From positions 19,917,991 through 19,981,990 of the forward strand of contig CM043942.1 of assembly GCA_014529385.2 (NCBI GenBank): 64,000 nucleotides of DNA, written 5' to 3'. The notes under the pieces were generated by a model. The model had not been told where the DNA came from, did no database searches, and saw only the letters and a list, made by a program, of their open reading frames with translations. Within the stretch, counting starts at the first letter, position 1. The number at the start of each line of letters is the position of its first letter. The DNA comes from Adiantum capillus-veneris. Lineage: Eukaryota > Streptophyta > Polypodiopsida > Polypodiales > Pteridaceae. The position numbers and the translations under genes are program-made. Of the stretch, positions 12,271 through 23,866 are shown in pieces.

Positions 12271-12660
12271 TTTCTAGCTCAAATGAGAGTGAAGATTTAA
12301 AGCAAGCTCAGCCTGATGAGCTAGAAATAATGCAATTTTTGAATGAATTTGAAGTGGCTCTTGAAAGCCAAATTTTAAATTTTAAAGCCCTCCAAAAAAA
12401 GTTGGCTAACAACTAGCTCACATGAAATTTTACACTTTAGAGCAAGCTATGAGCTAGAGATGATTTCAACTTGTTAAAATGAAAGTGAATGGCTCTCAAT
12501 AGCCAAATTTTGTACTTGAAATCTCTCAAGAAAGTTGGGTAACAACTAGCTCAAAATGAAAAAAAAAAACTTTTGACCAAGCTATAAGCTAGCATGTATA
12601 CAACTTTTAATCCAAAAAATTGGAATGGCTCTAAATAGCCACATTTTGCAATACATTACA
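12271..12660 (+). repeat. Diverged tandem repeat, period about 135-143 bp, about three units
   Basis: Units begin near 12271, 12414 and 12546 with TAGCTCAAATGA-like sequence. Each then carries a GCAAGCT...GAGCTAGA block and ends with a GGCTCT..AATAGCCAAATTTT block. A partial fourth unit may be present near 13105 (TCAATAGCCAAATTTTGCA). The units differ by many substitutions, so the array is old. Confidence 0.65.
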
Positions 12661-13325
12661 ATGGAAACATCTCGTATCTGCAATGGAATCCCAACCTTGC
12701 CACAACTCTTAAAAAATAGAGGCTCAATTGTTAGTGCATTAAAGCATTTTTCATTCAAAGTAAGCACTAAAAAATGCACGATCAACCACAACCCCAAAAA
12801 TTTTACTATCTTTTGGCCACCAAAACAAGCTCAATTCTAGTGCTACGCAATGATTTTGCATTGAATTCAAGCACTACAAGCAATGTGAAAACCAAAGTTT
12901 TATGCACACTCTCCATCAAGGATGAAGTCATCATCAACGTAGCTCTCAAATGAAGCTCGTATGCTTGCCAAAAAGATTTTTTCATGTAGTGCAATGAAAA
13001 TGCCAATGAACTCGAGCATCAAACCATGCACAAGAAAAAAAAATTGTGGAATGAGAGTTCATTTGTGCGTGAAAATGATTACACAAGCATATCACACACG
13101 AAGAAAATGCATGGCTTTTCAATAGCCAAATTTTGCATTACAATTCAATTTTGTGTCCCTTAATAGGCATTTGGATCCTCAATCTTCTCTCAACCTGCCA
13201 ATCACCCCTTCTAAAACATGTTAGTGCACAAAAGCATTTTGCATACATATTAAACAATGCCAAACTCAAATTCTTAAGCAATACCAAGCACAAATTCTAG
13301 TGCATGTTTTAATCAATCGCACAAT
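12661..13325. other. Unassigned DNA between two repeat arrays
   Basis: No gene recognised. Open frames at 12625-12840 (plus) and 12806-13006 (minus) are motif-free. Confidence 0.45.
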
Positions 13326-13905
13326 ACTGGTTATTGGTACTAATAACTGGTAACTGGTAACTGGTATTGATACTGGTTACTGGTGCTGGTAACTAGTACC
13401 GATATTGGTACTGGTAACTGGTACTGGCTACTTGTACTGGTTACTGGTACTGGTAATATTGGTGACTGGTACTGGTAATTGGTATTGGTTACTAGTACTG
13501 GTAACAGGTGTTGGTTACTAGTAATAGATACTCGTTACTGGTACTGGTAATTGGTATTTGTTATTAGTTCTAGTAATATTGGTAATTTGTATTGGTTCCT
13601 AATACTGGTAACTGGTGGTATCTGGTAATGGTAAACTGGTATTGGTTACTAGTATTGGTTATTGGTACTAGTAACTCCTATTGGTTACTGGTACAAGTTA
13701 TTGCTATTGGTAATATTGGTAACTGGTACTAATAACTGGTAACTGGTACTGGTATTGGTACCTGGTATAGGTTACTAGAGTTGATTAATGGTACTGGTAA
13801 TTGGTACTATCAATTGGTACTGGTAACAAGTACTTGTAATTGATATTGGTTATTGGTACTATAACTGGTACTAGTAATTGGTACTGGTTATTGGGGTCAA
13901 CAATA
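13326..13905 (+). repeat. Degenerate (TACTGG / TAACTGG) minisatellite, about 580 bp
   Basis: Almost the whole stretch is built from 6-7 bp words such as TACTGG, TAACTGG, TATTGG and TTACTGG, in irregular order. It is not a known plant telomere repeat (TTTAGGG). The mixture of hexamers and heptamers suggests expansion followed by point mutation. Confidence 0.85.
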
Positions 13906-14220
13906 TGGCATGTGTGTTTTGATGGTGGGTCTACTAAAAGTTGCAGCGGCAAGGTTAAGCCACTGCTAACTTCTAAGAGTAATGATTTTGTGAGCCAAAC
14001 TCCACGTGATAGGAGTATATGTGCTTTGTTTGCAAGCTAAAAATAGAAGAAAAGGAAAATAAAACTACAGCAAAAAGGGAAACCTGCCAAAAGTGGGTGT
14101 GAGCTTGCATTCCTAGATGCATAAAGGTCGGGCGCATGAGGTAGGTTGTGGGCTTGGTAGTGGGTGGGATCGTGTGATCATCATAGATTTAAGTTGACAT
14201 GCACCAAAAGCGACAAAGTA

Positions 14221-14344
14221 GTGTGTGTGTGTGTGTATGTGTGTTGTTTTGTGGAGTTTCACATAGTGGCCAGTCGAATGCAACAACGGTGGGGTGGGGC
14301 CAATAATTACGAGCACGCGCACGTGTGTGTGTGCGCGTGCGTGT
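14221..14344. repeat. GT-rich repeat including a 32-bp alternating purine-pyrimidine palindrome
   Basis: A (GT)n run lies at about 14221-14245. At 14313-14344 the sequence alternates purine and pyrimidine without a break. Within it, GCACGCGCAC at 14313-14322 is the exact reverse complement of GTGCGCGTGC at 14331-14340, separated by eight bases of GT. Both alternation and symmetry favour Z-DNA or cruciform formation under torsion. Confidence 0.85.
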
Positions 14345-14579
14345 TGATGTCGCAGTGAGCCATGCAATAAGGGGCCCTGATAATGGCTACAAGGTCTACA
14401 AGTGGGTATTCCGTCATCAAAGGATTGTGTGTACACTTTTATGGGTGTATTTTTAGGTGTGTGCTTCAAGATGGTAGTTTTTTCCTTCTTTGGTGCATTA
14501 CACACACAGTGATTTTTATGCACACACATGAATTCTTGTTGAGAATTAGGAATTATCTTGACACACTCATCATTCATTA

Positions 14580-15146
14580 GTCAAAATTGACCATCAATTC
14601 ATTCCAAAACAATCAAGTTAGGCTCTCAAAGTATGTCAATTGATTTACACACCTAATTTTAGAAAGTGATTACCAACACATTGGAATCAAATTAATCACC
14701 CAAAAACTGAATGGAGTAGGCCAATGCACTTACCATTGATTCAATCCCAACTAACCTTTGCCCCACGCGATGATTCCATGTGTGGCTCTTCCAAATTAGC
14801 CCAAAAATTGACCATTGTAGGCCAAAAATCAAACACTCAAATCATCAAACTAGGCATGGATTAGAACAAAGAAATTGATAAAAGTGTTGATTCCACCTCT
14901 TATAAGGGGATTGAACATACATTACACATCAAATGTTAGCGGTTAGGTCAACAAAGTTAGTCAAAAATTAGTGAAAGTTAGCATGAAATTAGTACAGTTA
15001 GCATGGAAATGAAGCAAAATTAGTAAATGTTAGTATGAGGTTAGTGAAATTGGGGGTTTGGTGTATTCATAACTCAGAAATTAGTTTCAACTACTTGCAC
15101 AAACATCATCAAATCAAACCAAAATTGGGTTACACACACTCAAAAA
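14580..15146. other. Gypsy leader-like DNA with short TTAG-rich repeats
   Basis: Given the minus-strand binding site at 15209-15229, this stretch would be the leader of a minus-strand gypsy element. From about 14938 to 15055 it contains repeated words such as GTTAGCATGAAATTAGT and AAATTAGT. No gag was recognised below it. Confidence 0.4.
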
Positions 15147-15374
15147 CAATGAAATTAGTAGTGAAATTACTCTATTCTAAACATCCTATACTCACTAACT
15201 TAGGTGATCGATCCCCGGCAGCGGCACCAAATGTTGGGGGCAATCGTAGCATAGTCTAATCAATGAAATTAGTAGTGAACTTACTATATTCTAAACATCC
15301 TATACTCACTAACTTAGGTTATCGATCCCTGGCAACGGCACCAAATGTTGGGGGCAATTGTAGCATAGTCTAAT
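15147..15374 (-). repeat. Tandem 114-bp duplication spanning a primer-binding-site/LTR junction
   Basis: Two copies, starting at 15147 and 15261, differ at only a few positions. Each contains, on the minus strand, an LTR end (...CCCCCAACA) followed by TTTGGTGCCGCTGCCGGGG or its variant. That matches the plant tRNA-Asp type primer-binding site used by many Tat/Athila gypsy elements (TGGCGCCGTTGCCGGGGA). The binding sites are at 15209-15229 and 15323-15343, and the LTR edges at 15232 and 15346. Confidence 0.75.
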
Positions 15375-16340
15375 CAAATGAAGACCAACAAAGTTATCAA
15401 TCCTAGGATCGAAAACCCATCCAGGGCATGGAAGAACGAGCATCAAATGTATCGAACAAGAGGGTTCAAGAGTATGCTCATCCAATGCAATAGAGATTAG
15501 CCATGAATCACTAACTCTAATCACATCATCAATCAAGCATCACCTACGCACATTAAGCCCACGGAAGTACAACTTACCATAGACAAGAATCCCAAAGCAC
15601 ACTCATGACAAGAAAAAATTAATTGCATTGGTGGTAACGTCTCCAATCATCACATGCCAATTAAGGCACTTAATCAAAAGCTACACACACAAGGTGAATG
15701 GTGCTAGAGTTTCATAAAACCCATCCACACACAAGCAAACAATAGGGAACATACACTAATTACAAGATTAAGAACCAACTTAATCGACCTAATTAGAGAT
15801 GTTAAATATCACAAATCGAATGCTCATAGAAGGATATGAGTGGTCAATAAGCAAGAAGTCATCACACACTGTGACACTTAAATCTAGAATAATGAGAAAG
15901 GTGAAACTACTTCATGACATAATGGAATAGAAGAATTGAGACTAATGAAGAAAGTAGAGATTAGATTAAGAATGCTTCTCTAATTACAATGGATTAGCAC
16001 TAACCTCTTAAACATGAGCATTAAGCTCAAGGCTAGTCCATCGATAGAGTGAACACTCAAGAGAGAGAGAGCTCTCAAAAGTGGATCCTCAAGAGTGAAG
16101 CCTCGTATAAAGGCTTCCTTATAAAGTCTTGCACCACAATCCCTTCTACTATGGGTTTAAGTTTGAACCCTCTAGCTAGCATATACAACTTTGGAGCCCA
16201 AGACCTTATACACTGTGAGTATAAAATATTGTGCACATCCATAGAATATCTCCTGCTTGATGCATAACCGGTGTAGCCTCTGTTAGCCATTGCTAACACA
16301 TGAGCATATTCCTTGCAAATAAAGAACATAAATGGTTGTA
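15346..16340 (-). mobile_element. Probable gypsy LTR (minus strand), far edge uncertain
   Basis: The near edge at 15346 is fixed by the adjoining tRNA-Asp-type primer-binding site and by the TG that is the inverse of the LTR's terminal CA. The far edge was not located because no second LTR is in the window, and 16340 is only where copia sequence begins to be readable. Open frames inside (15309-15536 and 16075-16329 minus) have no motif. Confidence 0.5.
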
Positions 16341-16344
16341 ATGT

Positions 16345-19075
16345 GGCGTCTTATGTGACCACAACTCTTCTAGAATATTATAATCCAATGGCATGCTAGA
16401 AGACCAATTGATAGTATGCACTATTGTTAAAACAATTTTTTCTCAAAAGCTTTGTGTAAAGTTTTTCATAAAAATCATATCTAGAATACATTCTTGTATA
16501 GTACATATCATATGCTCAAAAAATCCATTTTGGGTAGCTGAGTAGTGTAATAGATTTCCACCAAATACCTCTCTTTGCATACAGTTCTACCTTCTCTTTT
16601 GAAACATAATCCTCACCATTGTCAGCCCACAAGCTCTTAAGATTCTTTCTCGGGTAATTCTCATCTAGTGTAAGGAACTTCTAGAACATAGAGAAAACCT
16701 CATCCTTACGTTTCAAAAGGTAAACCCACACCTTCATAGTTACAAAGTAATCAGTCATCCCTAGAGACTTGGTCGGCATAGGACAATACATGTCACTATG
16801 AACAACCTCTAGCAGTTCAACATTCTTTCTATTCATGGGTAATGAGAACTCCTAGTCTGCTTGACATAAATACAATGTTCACAAATAGCAAAATCATAAA
16901 AACACAATAAAAGTAAATAATCAAAGCGTGCAAGAGTTTTCATTCATTTTTGGCTCATGTGGACTTGGCTGCTATGCCACAATTATGTAGACAACAACTC
17001 TGCTTTGCAATAAAATCATCTTTTATATTCACCCACATGCATGGAATACAAGAAACCATGCTTCTAACCTTTGAGAAAAACCAATCTTCCCTTCTTGAAA
17101 ACCCAAGACTACTTCTCAAATACGATCATGTAGCCCAAGTCATACAACTATCCTACAGAGATCAAGCTTTTCACTAACTCGAGAACATGTTTGACATTAT
17201 TAAGCATGAACTCCATGCCATTAGAGAGTCCCAACCACCCAATCCCAACAATGTCAAGTTCATAAGAGTCACCCAAATTGACTATACCTTTAACACTAGA
17301 ATGGTAACCTAACAGGACATAAAAGTGTCCTTTCAGGGTTTTGGGAAAAAATTCCAAAACCATAGTAGATCCACTCATATTGAAAAATCCTTTCATGAGC
17401 TTATAGTTCAATAACTACTACATATGGAAAAAATGAGAAACTTATAATTTTCCTCATCCCTTGGTCACTACAAGCCTCCAAAGTTGATGGACCAGTGCAT
17501 TTTGCCCAAAACAACAATTTCTTACGGTTGATTGCATATAAATAAGAGTGGGGATTTTTGTAGGACGTGAGATAAAATGCCCCGTTAACTTCAATGGGTT
17601 GGTGACCAAAAAATATGGTTGATTTTACCTCACTATTGCTTTTTTGGGAAAAAAAAATAGGTACAAAAAAGTTGCATTTTTGCCATTCTGCGGACCTATC
17701 ATCAAATTTTCTATAGTCACGCTCAATACAGATACTATATACATGTTTTATTAGTTCCGTTTGGGCCTTTGGATTCAAAAGGAGCCATGGATCATGTCAA
17801 AAGGATAATGGATCTCTTACAATTGGAACCTTGGGGACAATTGTAAATTGCTAAATATAGCAAACATGAAAAAACTGAGTTTAGCATTATGACCTCTAGA
17901 AACCCATCGAAACTACTCAATATCTAGCCAAGTTTGTAGTCTATGATTAGATATAGTTTCTACCTACAAAATACACACAATTGGCTTAAGAAACTAGCAA
18001 TATTGAGAAAGTTATACTTGCTGCTCTAAAATGTACTGTATTCTTCAGCAATCAAAACACTCAACCATCATCATATACTATGCTACATAGCATATTAGGT
18101 CCCCCAAAACTCAAGGAAGATTAGCTTTATGTTATACATTACACTTACACAATCAAAATTGAATTTGGATATCAAGAAAGCCACCAAAAAAATCATAAAA
18201 GTGCTAATTTTGGCCAAAAAACAGGATTATGCAATTCTTGTAAATTGGTCATAACTTTCAATTTCAACACTTAGCTCTCCCTACAAGCATCAAAACATGT
18301 TGAGAACTATGAAGGCCTAACCTCTAGCCATCTAAACCTCACAAACATGAAGTTTAGAGTGGTATAGTTGCCAAAAATTGAAAAAAAGCCAAAAACAAGA
18401 CCCGTTTTTTCACACAGTTTAGGTTCAAAAATGTTGTGCAAGAGTAAGACTAATGGTGAGATCGATACTCCAAAAAAAATGCTAAGTTTTTTTCAGCTCA
18501 TAAGGCAACTTTGTGGATATATAGCACCTAAAAATTCATTTTCATAATCTTCAAATAATTCAAGCAAAATGGTCACTTAACAGGACACAAAAGTGTCCAA
18601 GGACATAAAAGTGTCCTGTTACCATTCTAGTGTTAAATCCATTTGCATAAGAGGAAAACTAGTCTCTGTGTAGCATAACATGGAAGTAAGCACTAGAATC
18701 AATCATCCAATTATTTGCATAGCCGGTCTCATGCATAAATTAAGAGAATCTGCAATAAGATACAATATAAAACCAAGATATCCAAAGCAAAAGTCATAGT
18801 GGAAAATGAGACTACACAACATTCATCTCTTCCACCTTAGCTTTGCCCTTAGAATCCAAACCGTTCAAGCTTCGTGGCACCTCATGAGACTTCTTGTCTC
18901 ACTATGCAACATGAAAATATCTCTTCTTGTGTCCCTTCTTATGGTAATAATAGCACTCAACATTACACATAGAACCACGATATTTTTTACAAAATTTCTT
19001 GCTTCTTTAGACTTGGCACGATCATGAGTGTGACCTCTCTCCACGAAAATGAGCAACACGGTCAGCCGGATGTTA
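16345..19075 (-). pseudogene. Ty1/copia gag-pol relic, split by TTAA element copy 3
   Basis: Read from high to low coordinates the order is canonical for copia. A degenerate zinc knuckle (NVECYYYHKKGHKKRYFH, two cysteines lost) is at about 18900-18990. The protease start (NWMIDSSAYFHVM, from W-I-D-S-G) is at about 18690-18740. Its continuation, GIVNLGDSYELDIVGIGW and KHVLELVKSLISVG, is at 17148-17289. An integrase core follows: LEVVHSDMYCPMPTKSLG at about 16770-16830 and LKSLWADNGEDYVS at about 16595-16640, carrying two of the three catalytic acidic residues. The 17294-18632 element separates protease residues ANGF and KGIVNLGD. There are many stops, and no LTRs were located. Confidence 0.85.
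17294..18632 (+). mobile_element. TTAA-flanked CACTAG element, copy 3 (1339 bp)
   Basis: It has the same orientation and ends as copy 1: CACTAGAATGGTAAC at 17294 and CTAGTG at 18632, with TTAA at 17290-17293 and 18633-18636. It interrupts the protease of a minus-strand copia relic. Removing it with one TTAA gives ANGFKGIVNLGD in frame on the minus strand, which demonstrates the 4-bp duplication. The minus-strand frame at 17401-17778 is homologous to the 125-codon frame of copy 2, with about 15 amino-acid differences, and it also begins with TTG. Confidence 0.95.
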
Positions 19076-19295
19076 CTCAGTCAGATGTTGGTTAGTCATA
19101 TTATGGTGATCTAGATATCTACATTTGGTTTGTGTGTCAAGTTCTATGTGGCTATAACTAGATTTTGGTGGAGTAGTTTATGAGGATACCTTGCACTTTG
19201 TATGAGGGCCGACGACTGAGATTCATGACCTCTAGAGTTGTAGTCTTTTCTCTTCTCTACTTGTGTATGTGTGTTTCCAAGCATCTGTTGGCAGG

Positions 19296-19299
<4 letters not shown>

Positions 19300-19360
<61 letters not shown>
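19300..19360. repeat. Uninterrupted run of 61 C
   Basis: A homopolymer of 61 cytosines, followed by TCCCCCTCCCTCCCTC. It creates meaningless polyproline or polyglycine frames on both strands. Such a long G/C tract is rare and could be partly an assembly or sequencing artefact. Confidence 0.95.
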
Positions 19361-19363
<3 letters not shown>

Positions 19364-20061
19364 CCCTCCCTCCCTCAAGGTTGAACTGTGCAAAGAGGTA
19401 TAGAGAGAGGTGTTGTTTGAGTGGAAGACAATGAATTGAGTAATGTAGAGTGATTGGGCTTGTTTGTGGTGTTGCAACAACCAGTATGTGCATTGAGTAG
19501 TGTGCAAATGGTCTACTTCTGGATTTGTGGTGTTATGATTGTGTTTTTTAGTGTGCTGGGGTGTTGTGGAAGCTCTGGGCTATAGAGAGGTAGTTTCGGT
19601 GTGTGTTGGGTGTGTCCCCCTTTCTAGTGTCGGGCTTTGGGATGTAAATGGCAAGCCTTGAACTAAGGGAAAGGAGGGTAGATAGTGACAATTTTAGGGT
19701 TAATAAGAAGGTATAGTAAAGCTTAGAGAGAGTTTGTGGGAGTTAATCATGACTAGAAACACAAATAACAACTACGAGAAAATTGAAACAAGATATTGAC
19801 ACTTCATTGATGCTGGCAACCAGTAGATATTTATAATTTTTTATATTTGAAATCCTTGTTAAAAATCAATTGCATACACCACCATCGGTATGCCTTTTGA
19901 TTTGAAAATCCCTCATTAAAAAATCCCAACCCGTTGAAAGCCTTTTGTAATCGCCAAGCACAAATCCCACCCAAATTCTCCTTGATTTCCATGGTATGGC
20001 CACCTTTGAGAGCTTATCCTATTCAAAAATCCTCCAGACAAAGACAAACTCTTGCTTTATG

Positions 20062-20136
20062 CTCCTCGATACAAGCCTTTGATGATGTTAATCAATTATT
20101 GTCCCTACTGAGCTTATCCTTTCCTAGGATATAAGA
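20062..20136 (+). repeat. Dispersed repeat, left copy (pair at 23572-23642)
   Basis: About 75 bp ending just before the GA microsatellite matches 23572-23642, which likewise ends at a GT/GA microsatellite. Shared words include TTTATGC, CTTTGATG and ATCAATTATT. The repeat may be a microsatellite-associated mobile fragment. Confidence 0.6.
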
Positions 20137-20143
20137 GCGAGCA

Positions 20144-20814
<671 letters not shown>

Positions 20815-22093
20815 ATGATGAAAATGTATGCAATAATTGTGCACGAAAGCACCATGCACGTAAACATGGGATCATACACTACCCAAAGAAGTTCTTTGTG
20901 GTAAAACCACCCATCATCATAAGCACTCACATCACAAGCATCATAAATAAAATGCACAAATAATTTACACCATTAGCCACGAAGATTGTATCCTCAAAAA
21001 AATGGACCAATGACATTAATGAACATTATGAAGAAGACGTCAACACACAACAAAGCTCTCAAAATGAAGACGAAGACAGTGAAGGGGGCAATATCAACAA
21101 TCCTTCAAACTAAAACCCATGAATGAATTTTGTATCACCCTAGGTCATTCGAGAACCTACCTTAAGTCTCTTTTGTGAACCATAGAGGATGAATCCGGTA
21201 GAGAACGTCTATGATGTATCATGAGGCATTGAACCAAGGTTGCTAAATCCGTTGAGAATCTCAAAGATGTATCCAGTTGAAAACTGTGAAGTGTTAAATC
21301 CAATGAGAACCAACATGTTGAATCGGGGTAGCTGAATCCTATAAACCTACGAGTTTTTTATGACAAAAACAACATATTTGTATTTTGCACCAAGCGTTGT
21401 CTTAAGGGGGAGATTGTTAGGGTAAGCCCACGCTAGTGGCACCACATGGGAAAGATCCCTAGTCTACTAGGATGGATGAATGATGACTTGGTCCAATAGA
21501 AAAAGGATGCAACCTCTCTTGCCAATGGATGTAAACTACCTAGCCTATATTAGAGGCTATTTACTAATTACTCTTTTCACTTTGAGTCCTATCATTGTGT
21601 CTATACTCTCTCTCTCTCTCTCTATGTTCTTGCTTTTGGCATAAGCTAACCATAATGAGCATCTCTCTAAACCTAGCCCTAGCACCTTGGTTAATCTAAG
21701 GCTTCACCCTCCATATCCTTATGCTAACCATTGGAGATTAGGAAGTATGCTTCCGCATCAATTAACCCATCAAGTGGAAACCCTTCATCACGACGTTGCA
21801 GGCTGTGCATTCCAACCAAGCTAGACGAACGGGCATCACAAGGTTGACCAAATCATGGTAGCCCTTGAACTGGAATAGATCTTCCCAATCCCCACACTTG
21901 GCCCACCACCCCATGGACCAACGAGTCTATGAAGCCCAAATCGTGTAGTGGTGTCAGCACTCTACCGTAGTTGCCTGTGCAAGCACAAAAAGCCCCCATG
22001 GGGCCTTTCTTCTTTTTGTCCTTCTTCTCTTTCTCTTCTTCTTTTTTTCTCCTTCTTCTTCTGTTTTTTTTGCGGTACTCACAATAGTGAATG

Positions 22094-22143
22094 CTATATA
22101 TATATATATATATATATAGATATATATATATATATATATATAT
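22094..22143. repeat. (AT)n / (GATA)-interrupted microsatellite
   Basis: About 50 bp of nearly pure TA repeat with a single G interruption near 22119. Confidence 0.95.
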
Positions 22144-22199
22144 AGATCAAGTCGTGCCATAGCACTCCGCTATTTCACATGAGCTCTGACATTCTCGAG

Positions 22200-23470
22200 G
22201 AGGGAGGGGCTTGGAGCAGGTCGTTTAGGGGGTGGGAGTGCATGGGTGCTTTGGGGCTTCTGTAAGGTAACCTTTCTGGGAGTAGGAAAATAAACTCTAC
22301 GCTTTATTTGTGGGAAGTGGACATCCAAACTAGTAAACCCTTATCCCGAACATTGTCAAAATTGGTATTTTTGGATTCTTAAGCATAGCTTTATTTTAGC
22401 CACACATTTTTGGAATCAGATCCTAATAAAAACCGACCCCCAAATCATTGCCAGAATTTTTCATGGTCAATTTAACCTGATAAAAAATTAAAAACATTGA
22501 GAAATAGTTATTTCACATGGTGAAACAAATGATTACAAAAGATATTTTAGTCGCATGGCCTAACAAATGATTACCAGATATTTACAAAAAGGAAATTTGA
22601 TCTAAAGATAACAAAATTGAAAATTTAAGCTAGGCAGGTGCTAGAGGTGAAATGATGAATCTAGCAACATGGGGTGCTAGGGGTAGCTGAAGGGTTGCTT
22701 GGGGAGTAGAAAACTACCAAATGCAGATCGTGGGTGCAAAAAAATCTAGATAAATAGGCCTCTAGGCTTCACATTTTCACAAAGACTCAGAGAACTTGGC
22801 GAATTCTCTCTAGCATAGAGGTACTCTACACAAAAATCAGTAGAGAGGAGAAACTCTGGTTGATGAACCAAGGTAATTAACACTAATCTCTTTAGATTAG
22901 TATCATTTTTTGACTATTTTTCTAGTTATCTTATTAATTAGAAAGAATCGAAAATCTCTCTACTAGTAATTACACTCTTATAGTTATTAAACTATTGAAT
23001 ACTTAATCTATGATTATTATTAATAATTTCATTAATTATTACTCTATATTATGGCAAAAATTTTCTAGTTTTGTCTTTAATCAAGAAAAAATATATCAAA
23101 TAAGCTTAGATAATTATGAGCTACTTTTGAAATCTTCTACCCACCACTGCCCACAAGCTGTACAAATTATATCAAAAATCTCTACCTAGTTTTGGTATTT
23201 ATTAAGAATAAATTATATGTTTTTAATATAGAATTCATAGAAAATTTAGGAATATAGCTTAATAAATTATAAAATACTTTTCAAATGTAGATAATAGTGT
23301 TTAAAAATGTTTAATAATTATCTCATAATTAGTTAATTAGTTCTACTAAATATAATTGCTTAAATTCTTGTTTCAGATGCTTGGAAATTAGTGATATAAT
23401 TTTCAAAGAAATATTACAGTGTTCCAAACAAGTTAATTAGGTATAATGGTTATGTTGCTACCACTAATTA
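22200..23470 (+). mobile_element. LTR-like promoter and leader segment, relative of 36.9-39.1 kb
   Basis: It resembles 36930-37700 in order and sequence. A GTAAGGT...CTTTCT block and an AATAAACTC block come first, then a TATA-like box with a conserved downstream stretch (CTTCACA...AGACTCAG...CTTGGCG.AA.TCTCTC), then very AT-rich leader DNA. The match suggests two old members of one LTR retrotransposon family, this one lacking most of the tandem array. The edges are approximate and no coding sequence follows. Confidence 0.5.
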
Positions 23471-23571
23471 AGTTCACCCTCTATGTTCTGAAAGTAGTCT
23501 CACAAAAATTCTCACTCGAATTCTTTTAATTCCGCTATTCTCAAAGTTCATAGGCCATTTCCATTACACTT

Positions 23572-23643
23572 TATGCCCCTCAATATGAGTCTTTGATGCC
23601 GATTATCAATTATTATCCCTATAGATTTGCCTTGCCTGAGATA

Positions 23644-23695
<52 letters not shown>
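23572..23695 (+). repeat. Dispersed repeat, right copy, ending in (GT)n(GA)n microsatellite
   Basis: 23572-23642 matches 20062-20136. It runs into a GT block and then a GA block to about 23695. It may be part of a larger dispersed sequence, as AGAACATGAGATGAAG recurs at 23852 and 25567. Confidence 0.6.
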
Positions 23696-23697
<2 letters not shown>

Positions 23698-23866
23698 TTG
23701 GGTTCCCCATGCTCCTATCCTCTAAATCCAAGAGCAAGAGCCTTCTCCTGTCGATCCCTCCTATTCCTCCCGACTCCCCTCCTCTCATATCCCTCAAGAG
23801 AGTGAGAAATAATTCTCTTTTTCCTTGCCTTCTCTTGGCCTTTAGATCCCAAGAACATGAGATGAA

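Noticed and set aside
14113-14577. 154-codon minus-strand open frame
   Set aside because: It runs through GT/CA microsatellites and the alternating palindrome; its translation is a His/Thr-rich simple-sequence product with no motif.
17148-17411. Single 87-codon minus-strand frame taken at face value
   Set aside because: It is a chimera: its first part lies in the end of the TTAA element and its second part in the copia protease, so it is not one gene.
19180-19507. Proline-rich and glycine-rich frames on both strands
   Set aside because: They are translations of the 61-C homopolymer.
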